Positions 46,785 through 59,221 of a stretch of 64,000 nucleotides of DNA are shown here, piece by piece. Under the pieces are notes generated by a model that worked only from the letters and a program-made list of their open reading frames with translations, made no database searches and was not told the DNA's origin. This stretch comes from Thuidium tamariscinum (Eukaryota > Streptophyta > Bryopsida > Hypnales > Thuidiaceae): the NCBI GenBank assembly GCA_947034885.2, contig OX344751.2, positions 37,043,082 to 37,107,081 of the forward strand, in the 5' to 3' direction. Positions within the stretch are counted from its first letter, which is position 1. Each line of letters begins with the position of its first letter. The translations under genes and the position numbers were made by a program.

Positions 46785-46839
46785 GTGAATATGTTTGCCA
46801 AATGCTTGACTCTAATTTGCTAACATAAATTAAGGACAC

Positions 46840-47105
46840 ATACCAAAGTTTGATTGGTTCACTACTAATTTTGCAGGGTTCAAATTTGGGTGCATCTTTT
46901 GAATAATTTTAGTGATCTAGGAAGGCAACACTTTGAAAAATCGTAGAAATTACGTATGACATCTGAAAATTAAATCTTTTTTTTTAATATTCATGATTTT
47001 CACTCACTAATACTAGAAAAATATTGTTTTTAGAAAAAGCTACTTCCAATTATACTAGATTCCTTATATAAATGGTTTTGGGTGCTTCCAACCCCGATTC
47101 CAAAA
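46840..47105 (-). repeat. Dispersed repeat, copy 2 (inverted relative of 4013-4275)
   Basis: The reverse complement aligns with 4013-4275 over about 260 bp. The repeat ends about 10 bp before a Stowaway-like element. Confidence 0.5.
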
Positions 47106-47116
47106 GTTACAACTTA

Positions 47117-47377
47117 CTTCCTCCATCTCAAAATGATTGTCCACTTTTAACATCATATTTTTTAAGAAATGTTTTGAATAGGTCATATACTAAAAGACTT
47201 CCTAGTGGCTAAATTTATTTAAGTTGCATTGAACACATGCAATGTTTTTTTTTAATTGATTCTTGTGATATAAACTTTGTAAACTTTCTCAATTATGTTT
47301 CTCACAATATGATTGATGAAATTGGCTCAAAAAAAATGCCCACAAAATTGTGGACAATTGTTTCAAGATGGAGGGAG
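47117..47377. mobile_element. Stowaway-like (Tc1/mariner) element
   Basis: The left end, CTTCCTCCATCTCAAAATGA, pairs with the right end, TTTCAAGATGGAGGGAG, and TTGTCCAC/GTGGACAA words also pair next to them. TA precedes the left end; the right side has TG, a decayed TA. The length is 261 bp. Confidence 0.6.
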
Positions 47378-49844
47378 TGCATTTTATCAAGAATTTCAAG
47401 AAATGTATTGCTTTAAATTAGTAGTAAAATGTATATATATACCTAATTCAATTCCAACGCATGTTTACCAAAATCCAAACTCTTTGGAATTCATTCCAGG
47501 GTGAGAAGCACACTACGGTTGTACAAAATCGTAGTCACGGCACAATTTCTTCACAAGATGAAAGTTTGGAGTCAATTTCCTTATAGTTTTTGTGACTTAA
47601 AAAATAAATAAAAAATAGATCGGAGTCTTATATCTTGCATACATTGATAATTGCATAACAAAAAGTAATTTTTACCTATTCATTGAATGTACAGTATACA
47701 AACATTAAATGTTTGTACTATTGCAGATTCAACTTTAGCGTTGTTGTACTTTTCTGGTCTAGTTTAGGATTTCATTTTTGCAATTCAAATAGATAAATCC
47801 AATGGTCTTGTGTTAAGGTACAATGACTTGGAACTTGATTAGGATTTGGAGAGTTTTATAAAAAAAATATCATTGAGAATGTGTGATTTTAGTACGAGGC
47901 CCAAATTTTGACCATAAATAGTTTTTTTTTCATTTTAAATTTTGGAATCTATAAGAAGACCTTTTTGATGATATGGGCCAACAATTCATTTTCTTATAAA
48001 TGGCATTTTTGTTCTTGTTTTTTCTACCAAAGATTTTAGCCATGTTTTGCCCTATTTTGGGTGCTTTTGCAGCAAGATTCTCTCCTATACATTCATGGCC
48101 CACATCTATAGGACCGTTGCCCGCATCTTTGGATCTTTTTGTCAAAGTACCGGATAAACTGCCAACCAACTATTGTACAATTTGTACATTTCGTATTTTT
48201 TGTACTTATTTATATTTCAAGAGAAAAAGACTACCGTAGTGTGCTTTCACCCTCCAATCAAATTGTCACCCAAAACAAGACCTACAAAAATTGATCATAC
48301 TAATTGGTAGTAGAGACAAGATTGGAGTTGCAAGTGAAAAGACAAATGATTTCACTGTACTTTTAAAATGATTTTAATACTCAAATAGGACAATCTTTCA
48401 ATTTTGAGAGGCCAAATTTAAGGTTTTGGGGTCCTCAAAGATTAATTCAATTGTAGCAAACTATCATACTCTTTGATACAACATTCAAGGTTCCAAAATG
48501 AAAAATAGTGACAAAACAATCAACAAAATCAAAGAAGAAAATACCCTCTATGGTATTTCACTAAACTACTTCCTACATTCAATCAAACAATGGTATGGTA
48601 GGAGATTCAAAATCCGACTAGCCTCTTTGAACCACCTGTATTGGAAGCCCAAAAAACCATATAGGGGGATCGTAAAATTGTCAAAATTATGTTTTCATTG
48701 TGAAATTTAGTTGGGAAGTGTATGGTTTTTGGATGTTCAGTAAATGAATCAAGCTATTTCTGCAATTTTTTTTCCAGTGTAGTGTGCTAAGATGCAACTG
48801 AAATTATGATACAATTAGAAGTGAATGTGGAAGGCAGAAGGTGCTTTCAAATTGGTTTCTAAGCCAACTAAAAATGACAACGCCTTCACTAGTTTTTTAG
48901 ATATTAAATATACACATTAAGGAGTGCTACAAACCTTCTCTACATCTACTCTCAACACTTTTGGATTCATCTAGCTTTGTTAATAACAATTTCGGAATTG
49001 ATTATTGTGGTAATCTATGAACACTTGTAGGTACTTAGCACCTACTACTCCTATAAATCTTCAATAACTCATATGGACTTTATAAATATGACAAAATTGT
49101 TGCCGCACTATGCTTCATTCCTCCATTCAATAAAATAACAAAAAAAATAACATGCCTGTAATCAACTTAGAGCAATCTTTTATATTGTATGAGAATTACC
49201 TTTGCTAATTTCATGATGTTTTTTACTTCCATCTTAGCAAGGAGACACTACATTATAGAAGTAATTTTTTTGTTGTCAAACTTAAAGCAAGCTACTAGTT
49301 CAAGTCAAAAACTTATCTCCCCAAATTTTTATGAGTCTCCTTTCTAATTTATGTTGGCCAACAATCTCAATTACCTTCTTGTAATTATTTCACACTTCTC
49401 CTCTCCTCCACCTTGTATACAAGGTTTGGTCAATTCTACATGCATAGAAGTTTGCCCAAAGAGCATCATTGATTCAATGCAATACAAATGACTATGGATT
49501 AAATTTCTACTTTTGGATTAATTAAACAAAAAATCAAAACAAAACATGATATTACTATCATAAGATGATTCCTTGGGTCATTTCCTACATTGAATTGATG
49601 ATGCTACAACCATCTTTTGAAATACAACAATGTTGGGATCTTAGTACTAATAGTGCATGTCTATGTTATCTTAGAACCACAAATGAATTTTCAAGTATTC
49701 CAAAGTCAAAATCCCTTTGTTGAATTTCATAACGTTTCCTTTTTTTAATATGAATAGGAAGAAACTACATCTTTGGATTCCGGCCAACTTTGTCTTGTTG
49801 GCAAACTGAAAGCAACTCCAAAATTCAAATCCAAATGTTACAAA
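47378..49844. other. AT-rich intergenic DNA
   Basis: No recognised gene or repeat boundary. 48000-48240 is open on both strands and slightly GC-richer, but the two translations have no recognisable domain. Confidence 0.3.
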
Positions 49845-50163
49845 TAAGGGAGGAGGTCTAGAAACCGACCATCTAAGGGCTGGAACATAATTTTGGGCAG
49901 GTGAAACATCTTAAAATGTTTTTTAGTGAACTTTTCTAGAAAGACAACTTGAATAGCCAAGTCGTTTCATATTTTTTGGAGCTATGTAGAATTAGTTATG
50001 AATTTCTGAAGTCAATATGGCATAGGGCTCCAAAACCGTCCACCCATTCAAATGTTCACTGTTTTACATTACTATAAAGATCAAAAAGCATCATGTACCA
50101 GAAATATACATTTCAGAAGGTGAGTGGTTTGGACCCTGAGCGGTTTTCAAACCTCCTCCCTTA
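49845..50163 (-). mobile_element. MITE of the TAAGG family (copy M6)
   Basis: The ends TAAGGGAGGAGGTC and ACCTCCTCCCTTA form a near-perfect 13-bp inverted repeat. It is the reverse-orientation relative of the copy at 13827-14158. The length is 319 bp with no coding capacity. Confidence 0.75.
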
Positions 50164-51054
50164 GTTTGTTTTCTAGAAACTGCCTTTCCCTATGATCAAT
50201 TATTGTCTACCAACCATTTTTGATTCTCCTCTTGCAACCATTCCACACACCCATGTCGAATTTGGATTATTTTTCAGCCCTCCATGCAAGGTTTGGCTGG
50301 AAGTCGGCCCTAATTTCAGGAAGCCGGCTTTCTCTATTGCGGGTAACGAAGCACACGGCATTCTTATTAGTTCTTACGTGCATGCATCCCACCAGTTTGG
50401 AGGCAGGCTAACGTGGCCTGCACCCATCCCTGATCAGGAAGCCAAGGCCGCGGATTGGGCAGGCATGTTCTCCGTTGGTCCAATCCCCATCCCCACGCGC
50501 CCACGTGACCGAGCCTTCTAATTCGTCACCCAAGTTGAGGTGAAACCAAACCAAGGCAGCCGAACTTGGGTTGGGCTGCCAGTTGAAAAGACCCCCTTGC
50601 TTGACCCCTTGGGAAAACTTGTTTTTCACGCACGATAAAATTTTCAAATTTTGAGTTTATATTTGCAATCAAAGACCTCAAATTAACTATGGGAAGTATA
50701 TTGTGTAAATTACTTAAGCATAAAATAGGGAGCTTTTATTTTTACTTGCACCCTTGGAATGACTTGGAAGGGATGAGTAAAGGGGCAAGTTCACCTGGAC
50801 TACTGAAAATAGAGGACACTAAACTAAAATCCTCCATTTTTAGCTGGCCTGGAAGAGTGGATTTACCTTGTGGAAAAATGTAGGATTTTTTAATTTTTTG
50901 CAAATACTTTTTTTGTAAATTCTAAATTCATATTTGCAATTGGAGATCCCAAATGAGGTAGTTGAGGTCTTGAATATATCCTGAACATTGTACAAAATAG
51001 GGTTTGTTTTTAAGAATTCCCTTGGAGAACCCAAAAATTAGCCTTCTGGGCTGT
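50164..51054. other. GC-richer spacer and partial GGTGGGCCCAA-family pieces
   Basis: 50270-50600 is GC-rich with an open frame of 109 codons, 50192-50521, that has no recognisable domain. 50640-50880 and 50880-51050 carry the core words of the GGTGGGCCCAA family (for example GCAATTGGAGATCCCAAAT) without complete ends, so they are probably two partial copies. Confidence 0.35.
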
Positions 51055-51320
51055 AGGATGTTAAATCCTACCATCAAAGGTGGGCCCAATAGGATAAAAC
51101 TTGAGTTACTTGGGGATAAAGCAAAAAAGCCCCCTTTGTTCTGCCGTGTTTTCGGATATGTTCTTGACCCCTCCTACCTAATTTACGGTGTATGATTGCA
51201 AATATAAATTCAGAATTTGAAAAAAAGAATTGGGTAAAAAATTAAAAAAATTCAGCGTTTACCCTGGGGTAAATCCAGCCTGCTGGGCCCACCTTTGATG
51301 GTCAGTAGGATTTAACGTCC
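51055..51320. mobile_element. MITE of the GGTGGGCCCAA family, best copy
   Basis: The left arm (GGATGTTAAATCCTACC, then ATCAAAGGTGGGCCCAA) and right arm (TGGGCCCACCTTTGATGG, then TAGGATTTAACGTCC) pair over about 40 bp. It is 266 bp with the family core AAATTCAGAATTTG and no coding capacity. Confidence 0.7.
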
Positions 51321-53471
51321 TCCCGCTGGACCCACTTCGAACGGAGGATTTAGTGTCCTGCGCGGTTGAAAATAAATGATTAGAGCACAGCCCCCCAGGC
51401 GGCGGAGCATGTGATGGAGTACGAGCTGGATTGGCTGGTATGGGACTCTCGCAGGGGATTGGGTGGGGGGGCATGGGCTTGGCCCTATCAAAGACTTGGC
51501 GGATGCTGGACTTCAGGCTGGCTGGCGACCGAGGGAGGGGCTGAAGTGGCCCTTCGGAGGTGGTCCACTTGCAATGTTCGGGGAGAACTGGTGGATTTGG
51601 GGGCAAAATATCGGGGGCCATTAACAATATTAAAACATTTCAAAAATGGCAAAAAAATTCTATGAAATTCTAGTTATTATTAGAGGTAATCTTCAAGTCC
51701 ATCATGTGTTTGGAAGCATGTGTTAGAAGAAGGTTTAACTAAGAATAAGGTAAGTACACCCCCAAAGTGCCACTTATTCAACCTGTGCCTAGTTGTCGTT
51801 ATTATGCTATTCAGATTTTTATACAGTCTTGTTGGTGTGTGAAAGCATGTTCCAACACACCAAAGAACATAGGATTTGGATATTGTATGCACAAGTTATT
51901 CACAGTCAAAGTCAATTTCTAAAAGCACTATCTACAGTCTGGGTACATGATTGATTTTGAAAATGTATGCACATTGTAGATGGCACTTTAAGGTCAGGTG
52001 CCATTTCGGGTGTACCTACCTTAGTACAAAAGAAATATGGGACTAAATTCTATCACACCTAGTTCAAGGTGCTCCAAAAAGTTTCGTCTTGTGTTATCTC
52101 TAAACTTTGGCTCCTAATCCCATATTGTGCATCCTATGCAATTGACTCTATTAGAAGAAAAATCAGAAATAAAAAGTGGGACTCCGTGCCAAGAGACCAA
52201 TTCAGTATGGAAAAGAAAAGAAAAGAGCTTGTAAAACTAAATGAATATCCCCAACATTGTGTAGTTGAGAGATTTTCAAATTTAGTCTCAAGGGAGTGTG
52301 GCTTGCAATTTTGCAAAGGTAGGATAGTTGTTTACATCCTTCATCATGATATGTCTTGTTATGAGGTACTAGTGTGCCGTGTACTGTTGCCATAGCCAAA
52401 ATTAAAGTAAAAGTAGTTTTCTAATTTCTTAATTCATAAAAACTTTGAAATTCAATAATTTTTTATGTCTGGTTAAATTAGTGTTACATGTTATATGCAC
52501 TATGTAGACAAATTATTGTAATATATCAATGAATCATCATTTATGCACTCAAATGCATATGCATTCATCTAGGAGTGGTAATTTTTGATGATTTTATTCC
52601 AAAAAATTGGAAGTATATTTTGAATTCCCCCACCCCAATTTTGTGATATATTATTGGAAACTTGCAAATGAATAACCTAGTTCAATAGGAGAATGGATTC
52701 CAAGTTTGATGGGAAAAAGTTCAACTCCTAAACTATGGTATTTTTCAAACTAATGTATATAATCATTTGTAACATTTGTTGAATATGAGATTTTTTGAGT
52801 TTTCATTACGGATTTGTGATGTAGACTTAGCTTGTTTGTTGAGGCAGGCACTGCCTTTTTTGAGCTCATTGTCATTGTGACAAATTGTGTTTCAATGAGT
52901 TCAAAAACTAAAAAAATTTAAAATTTTAATTATTTTGTGCCCCCTCCCGTCTCATCAATTTGATTTAAGTATTAAATTTTAAAAATTCTGAATCTGCCCC
53001 TCCCCCATCCCCTCTTATAATTTTGAGAAGGTGGGCATTCTTACAATGCATATGGAATAATTCTCATATCCCATACACATACTTGTATTTCGTATTTGTA
53101 CTCAATATTCATATCCGCATACATATTCGTATCCCATATCTGCATTCAATATTCATACCTATATTTGTATCCCATATCCATATCCCGTATCCCGTACTCG
53201 TACTCGTATTCAATACATATATCAACGGCTGCTGATTTTCCTTAGGGGTGGGTGGGATTTTTTAAATTTCAAATCTCATAGTTCATCATTTTTCGATGAA
53301 GTAGGGGGACCATGGAAATTGAAAACCGGGCCTGCTGCCTCTTTTCATCACATTGTGCTCAAGGTTTTCATTGTGTACCCGCCTCCATGTAAAATAAGGG
53401 TATATATCCACAAGTAACGATAATAAGCATTTTGCAAAAGAAAATTTGGAAATTGCTTTTCAGATCATAAC
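51321..53471. other. Intergenic DNA with a GC-rich patch and a degenerate simple repeat
   Basis: 51330-51620 is GC-rich with unrecognised open frames on both strands. 52060-52400 is open for 108 codons on the plus strand, with no recognisable domain. 53055-53222 is a degenerate repeat of CATATCC and CGTATCC words. Confidence 0.35.
53055..53222 (+). repeat. Degenerate CATATCC/CGTATTC simple repeat
   Basis: Words such as CATATCC, CGTATCC and CGTACTC recur more than fifteen times without a fixed phase. Confidence 0.75.
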
Positions 53472-53890
53472 ATTTAGTAGTAGCCTGTCACACTGCCTCC
53501 CAGCGGATGAAATGGTGTGGAATATCTTACACCATTCCATCCAGCAGATGAAATGGTGTAGAATATTCTACACCATTCAGTAACTAAAGTTGCAAACTTC
53601 AAGAAATGTTAGATGAAATTAGGTGATGGGGACTTCACAAAGGGAAAGGCAGTACTAAATGTTATGATGAGGGTATATCTTCAAGTAACATATTAAATAT
53701 TTTGCAACAAGTTTGAAAATTGCTTATCAGATAGATAGAGATAGAGATCATACACCAAATGCCTTTCTTGCTTGCAAATCTAGTTCTTTTCCATAATTTT
53801 ATTTGTAGTATGGGAAAATAGATCTACTTCAAGTTGTTATGTCAAGTCTATTTTACCTCACTGAAAGGAATCCATAGTGATTCTACCTAT

Positions 53891-55034
53891 TTAACCCCTA
53901 AAAAGCCTATTGTCCCCTGAAGGGACAATTGAAGTTTGGGCAAGTTCCAATGATCTTAAATTTTAGTCAAATTTTGAAACTTTCTCACAAGATAGGAAAA
54001 TTGATTAGCTATGTGGGAATGTAATTTTTAAAAATTTCAATCAATGCCCAAGAGCAAAAGTTATATTGCCAAAACTTGAAATTTAAACTTGGTGGGTAGA
54101 AAAATAAATCCACAAAAAATTGAAATTGAAAATTTTAATTTTTAATCTTATAGATTATATTTTTGCCTACATGTGAGGCTTTGATTTATTCCATTTGGAT
54201 TAGTTATGTGAAAGTTATGAACAATATTGTTTTTTGGGCAATTTGAGCATCTTCTTGAAAAGATTGTTAGAATAATCTCACTACTGGGATTCATTAGGAG
54301 GGATTTTAGGCCTCTGGAAGACTACAAGTTTCCAAACTATGGAAATGTAGAAATTGCTACAAGAATACAAAAATAAGAATCCAATGCGGTCAAGACTGTG
54401 CCATGTCATTAACTTAAAAATTAAAAATAGGACTTTTTTTAACATTTCAAGATCAATTTTTTTAAATTATTTATTAAATTTTATTTTTTGGTAATTGTTG
54501 GCTTGACAACAGCTAACACTTCCCAAAATAGTTTTGGGAACAACTATGAAATAGCCCTCCAGAGGCCACAAATCCCCCCTAATGATTGTGCTTTGATCCC
54601 ATTGTGGAGTTATAAACAATTTAATTTTTCTCTCAATCTGGAATCTATCTCTACTTGATAATTTTTTAAAGAATGAAAATCAAGCATTTAAAAAACTATT
54701 ATCCTAGACTTTCAACTCAATTCTTCAATACAAAAGTTTTTTAATTGAAAGTTTATAGTGCAAAATTTTTCAAAAGATGGCAGTCAAAGTCATCTGAAAT
54801 TATAGGATGGTGTTCAAGAGAATTATTTTTTCCAACTTTGAATGCAAATAACTTCCAATCTATATAGTCAAACTTCATGAAATTTTAACCACATGATCTT
54901 AAGACAAATAAGGTACAAGAGCCTATAATTAAATTTAAATTTTGTTTTTGTTTTTGTTCTCTTGGATGAACACAACAAAAATGGCAATTTTGAGTGCTTT
55001 TTGACAGAATAATGGCCTTGGCCATTCAGGGTTG
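53891..55034. mobile_element. TTAA element, long form, with nested MITE (copy T5)
   Basis: The left end is TTAACCCCTAAAAAGCC. The right end has decayed to GGCCATTCAGGGTTGAA. The interior follows copy T2 in order, including the subterminal hairpin (53909-53930), apart from a 283-bp insertion and a shortened stretch beside it. No transposase frame. Confidence 0.7.
54297..54579. mobile_element. MITE nested in T5, PIF/Harbinger-like
   Basis: The ends GGAGGGATTTTAGGCCTCTG and its partner (CAGAGGCCACAAATCCCCCC at the right) pair over 22 bp with a few differences. TTA precedes and TAA follows. It is absent from the matching place in T2, which shows it is an insertion. Confidence 0.65.
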
Positions 55035-55385
55035 AATTTATATTTTTAATAGCATTATGGATGAACAAAGAATCATAAGAGAGTAAGTGAGAGAAAATTA
55101 TGAACAAAATTACATGCATGACACGTTTTTTGAGCTCTCCATTTTTCAAACTACATAACATTCAATAGCCCATAGAACGACTGCCTTCCCTTTGGTGAAG
55201 TCCCCATCACCTAATTTCATCTGACATTTCTTGGAGTTGCAACTTTAGTTACTGAATGGTGTGGAATACCATTGGTGCTGGATGGAATGGTGTGGGATAT
55301 TCCACACCATTTCATCTGCTGGGAGGCAATGTGACAGGCTGCTACTGAATGTAATGTACAGTCAATTCTTAGTCCTTTTCCCCAA

Positions 55386-55716
55386 TAAGGTAGAAGGCTC
55401 TTAAATGGAGCAGGTTCTAAAATGGTGCCCTATCTTAAATGTACAGTACTTGTACATGTTGCTTTTTCATAGCCTTCAGCAGTGTACTCATTGTGTACAT
55501 TTTAGCTAGGGCACCATTCTAGAGTCCTATGCCCTTTCAACTTCAAAATTTGATAACTAATTCAGATAAGCTCAGAAAAATATGAAACGACTTGGGTTAG
55601 ATGTCAATTCTACTTGTCTGTTAAGGAAAATTTACTGAAAAATATTTCTAGAAGTTTTACCTCCCTGAAATTCTGTTTCAGCCCTTAGATGGTACATTAT
55701 AGGATCTCTTACCTTA
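55386..55716 (+). mobile_element. MITE of the TAAGG family (copy M7)
   Basis: Nearly the same length (331 bp) and sequence as the copy at 13827-14158. The ends are TAAGGTAGAAGGCTC and GATCTCTTACCTTA, and the inner AAATGTACA hairpin is kept. These two are the closest pair of the family in the window. Confidence 0.75.
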
Positions 55717-56183
55717 CATAGACAAAATGATCCTGTACAATACAACATCCCTCAACTTAAATGAAATTGCATACAAAATTTATGATAAATTCATGTATGC
55801 AACATTACCTAAAAATCTATTTGCCTTTAAGTATTCATTGGTACAAATCCATATTGTAAATAACATTATAAAAAAACAATTTTTAATGTGGCTTTGATGT
55901 GAATAATGAATAATAAAGTTAATGCATATATATGGGTCGAAATCATAGGCTCTAAACAAAAATGTAACATACTCTCAATGTTGTCTTCAATATTGTTCAA
56001 GAATTATGTTGGTTGCAATGTCTACATTTGATTTAGTGCAATGTGTCATTTTTGTTTTTCACATGTACAAATACAGTTTTATTAGTGGCATAAAAATGAG
56101 GTGTTAAAATATTGAAGTATTATTAGCATCAACAAAAATGTCTTATATGTAATAGATGGTTTCGTTAATATGATAATAATAAT

Positions 56184-56243
<60 letters not shown>

Positions 56244-57067
56244 GTCTCAATGAATTTAGTAATTTTTATATGTAGAGAGAAGGCCTATGTTTTATACAAG
56301 TGGAAGTTGGATTATGACAATCCATATGAAACATATTAAAATACAATAGTTGCAAGATCAATAGAACTTCAAACCTCATTTAAGCAAAACGATTTAACTT
56401 TTTTACAAACTTTCAATCTAGAAATGTGGAGATTTATGTTTCATCTCAAATAAAAAATTGTTTGTAATTTGCATAATCCATTCAAAAAGTTATCAAACAA
56501 AATTTAGAGAGAAAGAGAGAGAGAATCATTTGAAAAAATTTGGACCCTATATAAGGCCATTTGATTGCATGAAAATGTGCAATTACAAAAGAAAATATTT
56601 AAAAAATAAAAATAGTAAAAAATAAAATTTATTCAAAAAAGTATTTAAAATTTTTTTGGCCTATATGATCACTTGTAGAGTTGTTGTGCCATACAAGAGT
56701 AGAACTAAAAAAGTTTTAATTTTCTTTTCTAGATTTGTAGAGTGGCCAAAAGTCAAATGTCTCTAATGGAAAATAACCTTCGTATCCATTTCTAAACTTT
56801 GTTTATAGCTTTCTAATGAAGCTTTAAATAACAAATAAACTTTGGATCTCACAATTAACTTGATTTTCTACATTTTATTAGTTGAGTTTTTTTTGAATTT
56901 TTTCTATCACTATGATAAAAATTCTAAAATGAGGCTCCAAAATATGTGCTAAATTTCAACTCTTGAATTTTTTTTTTAATTGGTAGAAGCTTCATCCTTG
57001 CTCAAAATTATCCTATATTCTTAGTAAGCTTACAATGCATTCATTTGGAGACACAATTCCCAATACA
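55717..57067. other. AT-rich intergenic DNA with a microsatellite
   Basis: Apart from the (TAA)n run at 56172-56244 I see nothing recognisable. Confidence 0.3.
56172..56244. repeat. (TAA)n microsatellite
   Basis: About 24 units of ATA/TAA with one interruption near 56189. Confidence 0.95.
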
Positions 57068-57940
57068 TTTTCCCCTAAAGTCCCCAAACTTCCGTCAACA
57101 AACTCTTGAAGGTTTCGATAGTTATCTATAATCTTAATTTTTGTAATGATTTTTTGAAGTTCATAAAGATGGGAAAATTGAGTACCTTCATGCAAATGTG
57201 ATTTTTATTTCAATTGGTACATAGGAGCAAAAGTTATATTCAAAAGATGCAAAGATGGACAACAATAAAAATTGATGAGAATTTAAAACAATATATCCAA
57301 AGATTGATTCATTATAAATTATGGTTTTTACTTGTGTGGGGAAATTTGATTCATTCCATTTGGATAAGTGACTTGAAAGTTATATAGCTTCTTATTTTGT
57401 AGGCAATCTTTGCAAATTTTTAAGAAATTAATGAATTGGATTCATTTATGAACTCAATTTCATTAGTTAAAAAAAATTGCACACACTTCAGCTTGCTCTT
57501 AGAATAATCTTACAACTAGAATTAGTGTGTTTCACTTCTATCTTAGAGCTATCTACAATTTAATTTTACCTTCTATGTTGTGTACGCTTTGGCTTGATAA
57601 TTTTTTTAAGAATTAAAAAAATCATGTTGTGTTAATCATACGTCAATTCTTCAATATAAAAAAAAATTATATTCATAATCTATAGTACAAAAATTTTAAG
57701 CTAAAATGATTCCAAGCCTTAAAATCTAATTAGGCAGGAATTTTATTTTTTTACTTTAGACACTTATATCTTGTGATTACAAAGTTTCAAAAAAAATTCT
57801 ACATATCTTCATGCTAGTTTAATGTAAGATCTTTGTTATATGTGCAAAAGAAACAAATGTTAAAATTTTTGTTATTTTGCATTGAAAATGGCAATTTTGG
57901 ATGTTTTTGGACAAAAAATGACCTTAGGACTTTAGAAATT
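57068..57940. mobile_element. Degraded TTAA element (copy T9)
   Basis: The left end, TTTTCCCCTAAAGTCCCC, and the right end, GACCTTAGGACTTTAGAAATT, are decayed forms of the family ends, and TTAA is lost on both sides. The interior carries TTCATTCCATTTGGAT and AAAATGGCAATTTTGG in the order of copy T2. Confidence 0.5.
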
Positions 57941-59221
57941 GATCACTTATATTATATTTTGTATAAGGCTATGTTAGAGTTCTATTTATAATACATTTGA
58001 AATATCAAAAAGATTAAGACCAATACATCAATATTGCCACAATTGTTTCAATGATTTTTGTAATGGAAAACAAATGTCTTATTTCTAACATGTTTGATGT
58101 AGAAAGTAATATATTTTTACACTTTTGAAGTTAGATTTGTAATAATATATTGCAAGAAGAGTAGAGAATTATTGCATACAAGAATGAAAAGTAACATTGA
58201 CCTCAAGCCTTTGATTGCTTACACGTGATTGCTTATAAATGGAATATAACTAGGTAGTAATATAATAAACTTGCCAATTTGTAGGACGATGATGACCTAC
58301 CTAGACATCTCATTGGTTTATTTGGTCAATATAATTTGTTTCTTGATTCTAATGGTAACCTTTACGTTGGAGTTAGTCTAAACAATTTTAAAAATAATAT
58401 GGAATACCTAATTTGGAAGTTTTATTTATATATCTATATCTCTATATATAAGGTCTACTTTGTGACCATAGGGTGCCTTTGAAGCCATGAATGAAATGAT
58501 GGATTGGAATTTGAACTATTCATGTGATTTGTCTCTTTGATCTCAACAATTGAAAAGAAACTAAGATCCTTGATTTCAATGTAAACTTGTAGTTGGCAAA
58601 TTTTTGATGTTGCCAAGAATAATCTACAATTGAAGATTTTTCATTAGGGTTGTGTAAGGTTGCATGTTAGAAGCCTTGAAATAAAAGAACTAAGCAAGAG
58701 AGATAGAAAATGGAGTTGACAAATTATTGAAGCTTTTTGCATATATTTGGAAAATGGGGTTTAAGTTTGATGAGGAGAGTGTTTTGAAAATTGTGTGGAT
58801 AGTGATGAAAGTTTGGGTGAATTTTCTATGTTTTTAAAGTTCCACAAGAGAAAAATGGGTTTGTGTTATTTTTCTTATGGATTACATTTGGAAATAGATT
58901 GTTTTAAAAAAAAAAATTTAATGAGTTTAAAAGAAGTTATGAAATTAAAAACTTTGAATCAAGGGTAGAACATGTTTTTGTTAATGTAATTTTAGTGAAG
59001 TATAATTTTAGGGCAAATTTCCATTAAGGTCTAAAAATTTCTTATTATGAATTTTCATTGCAATAGATTTGACTTAAGATAATATGTTAAGTTAATAATT
59101 TAAGTTGGTAGCAAAAGGGTACACTAGAAAATGCAATTTTCAATTTTCAAGCTCAATGAAGGAAAATTAATGTAGATGGAAGTGAAGGATCTTCAAGTTG
59201 AAAATTGTTAAAATGGCCAAA
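57941..59221. other. AT-rich intergenic DNA
   Basis: No gene, RNA or clear repeat recognised. Confidence 0.3.

Larger units (their letters stand above)
53472..55354. mobile_element. Fold-back element with arms of about 180 bp, enclosing a TTAA element (FB-B)
   Basis: The arms 53472-53653 and 55180-55354 are inverted copies at about 90 percent. Both include GCCTGTCACA, GATGAAATGGTGTGG and GTGATGGGGACTTCAC blocks, and each arm also contains smaller palindromes around GGTGTGGAATAT. Between them lie a partial repeat of the left flanking DNA (53665-53745) and the TTAA element T5. No coding capacity. Confidence 0.65.

Noticed and set aside
48000-48239. Open frames on both strands in a slightly GC-richer patch
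   Set aside because: Neither translation has a recognisable domain and no splice or promoter signals frame them.
50192-50521. 109-codon open frame in a GC-rich patch
   Set aside because: No domain, no splice or start context, and flanked by MITE pieces. Probably chance in GC-richer DNA.
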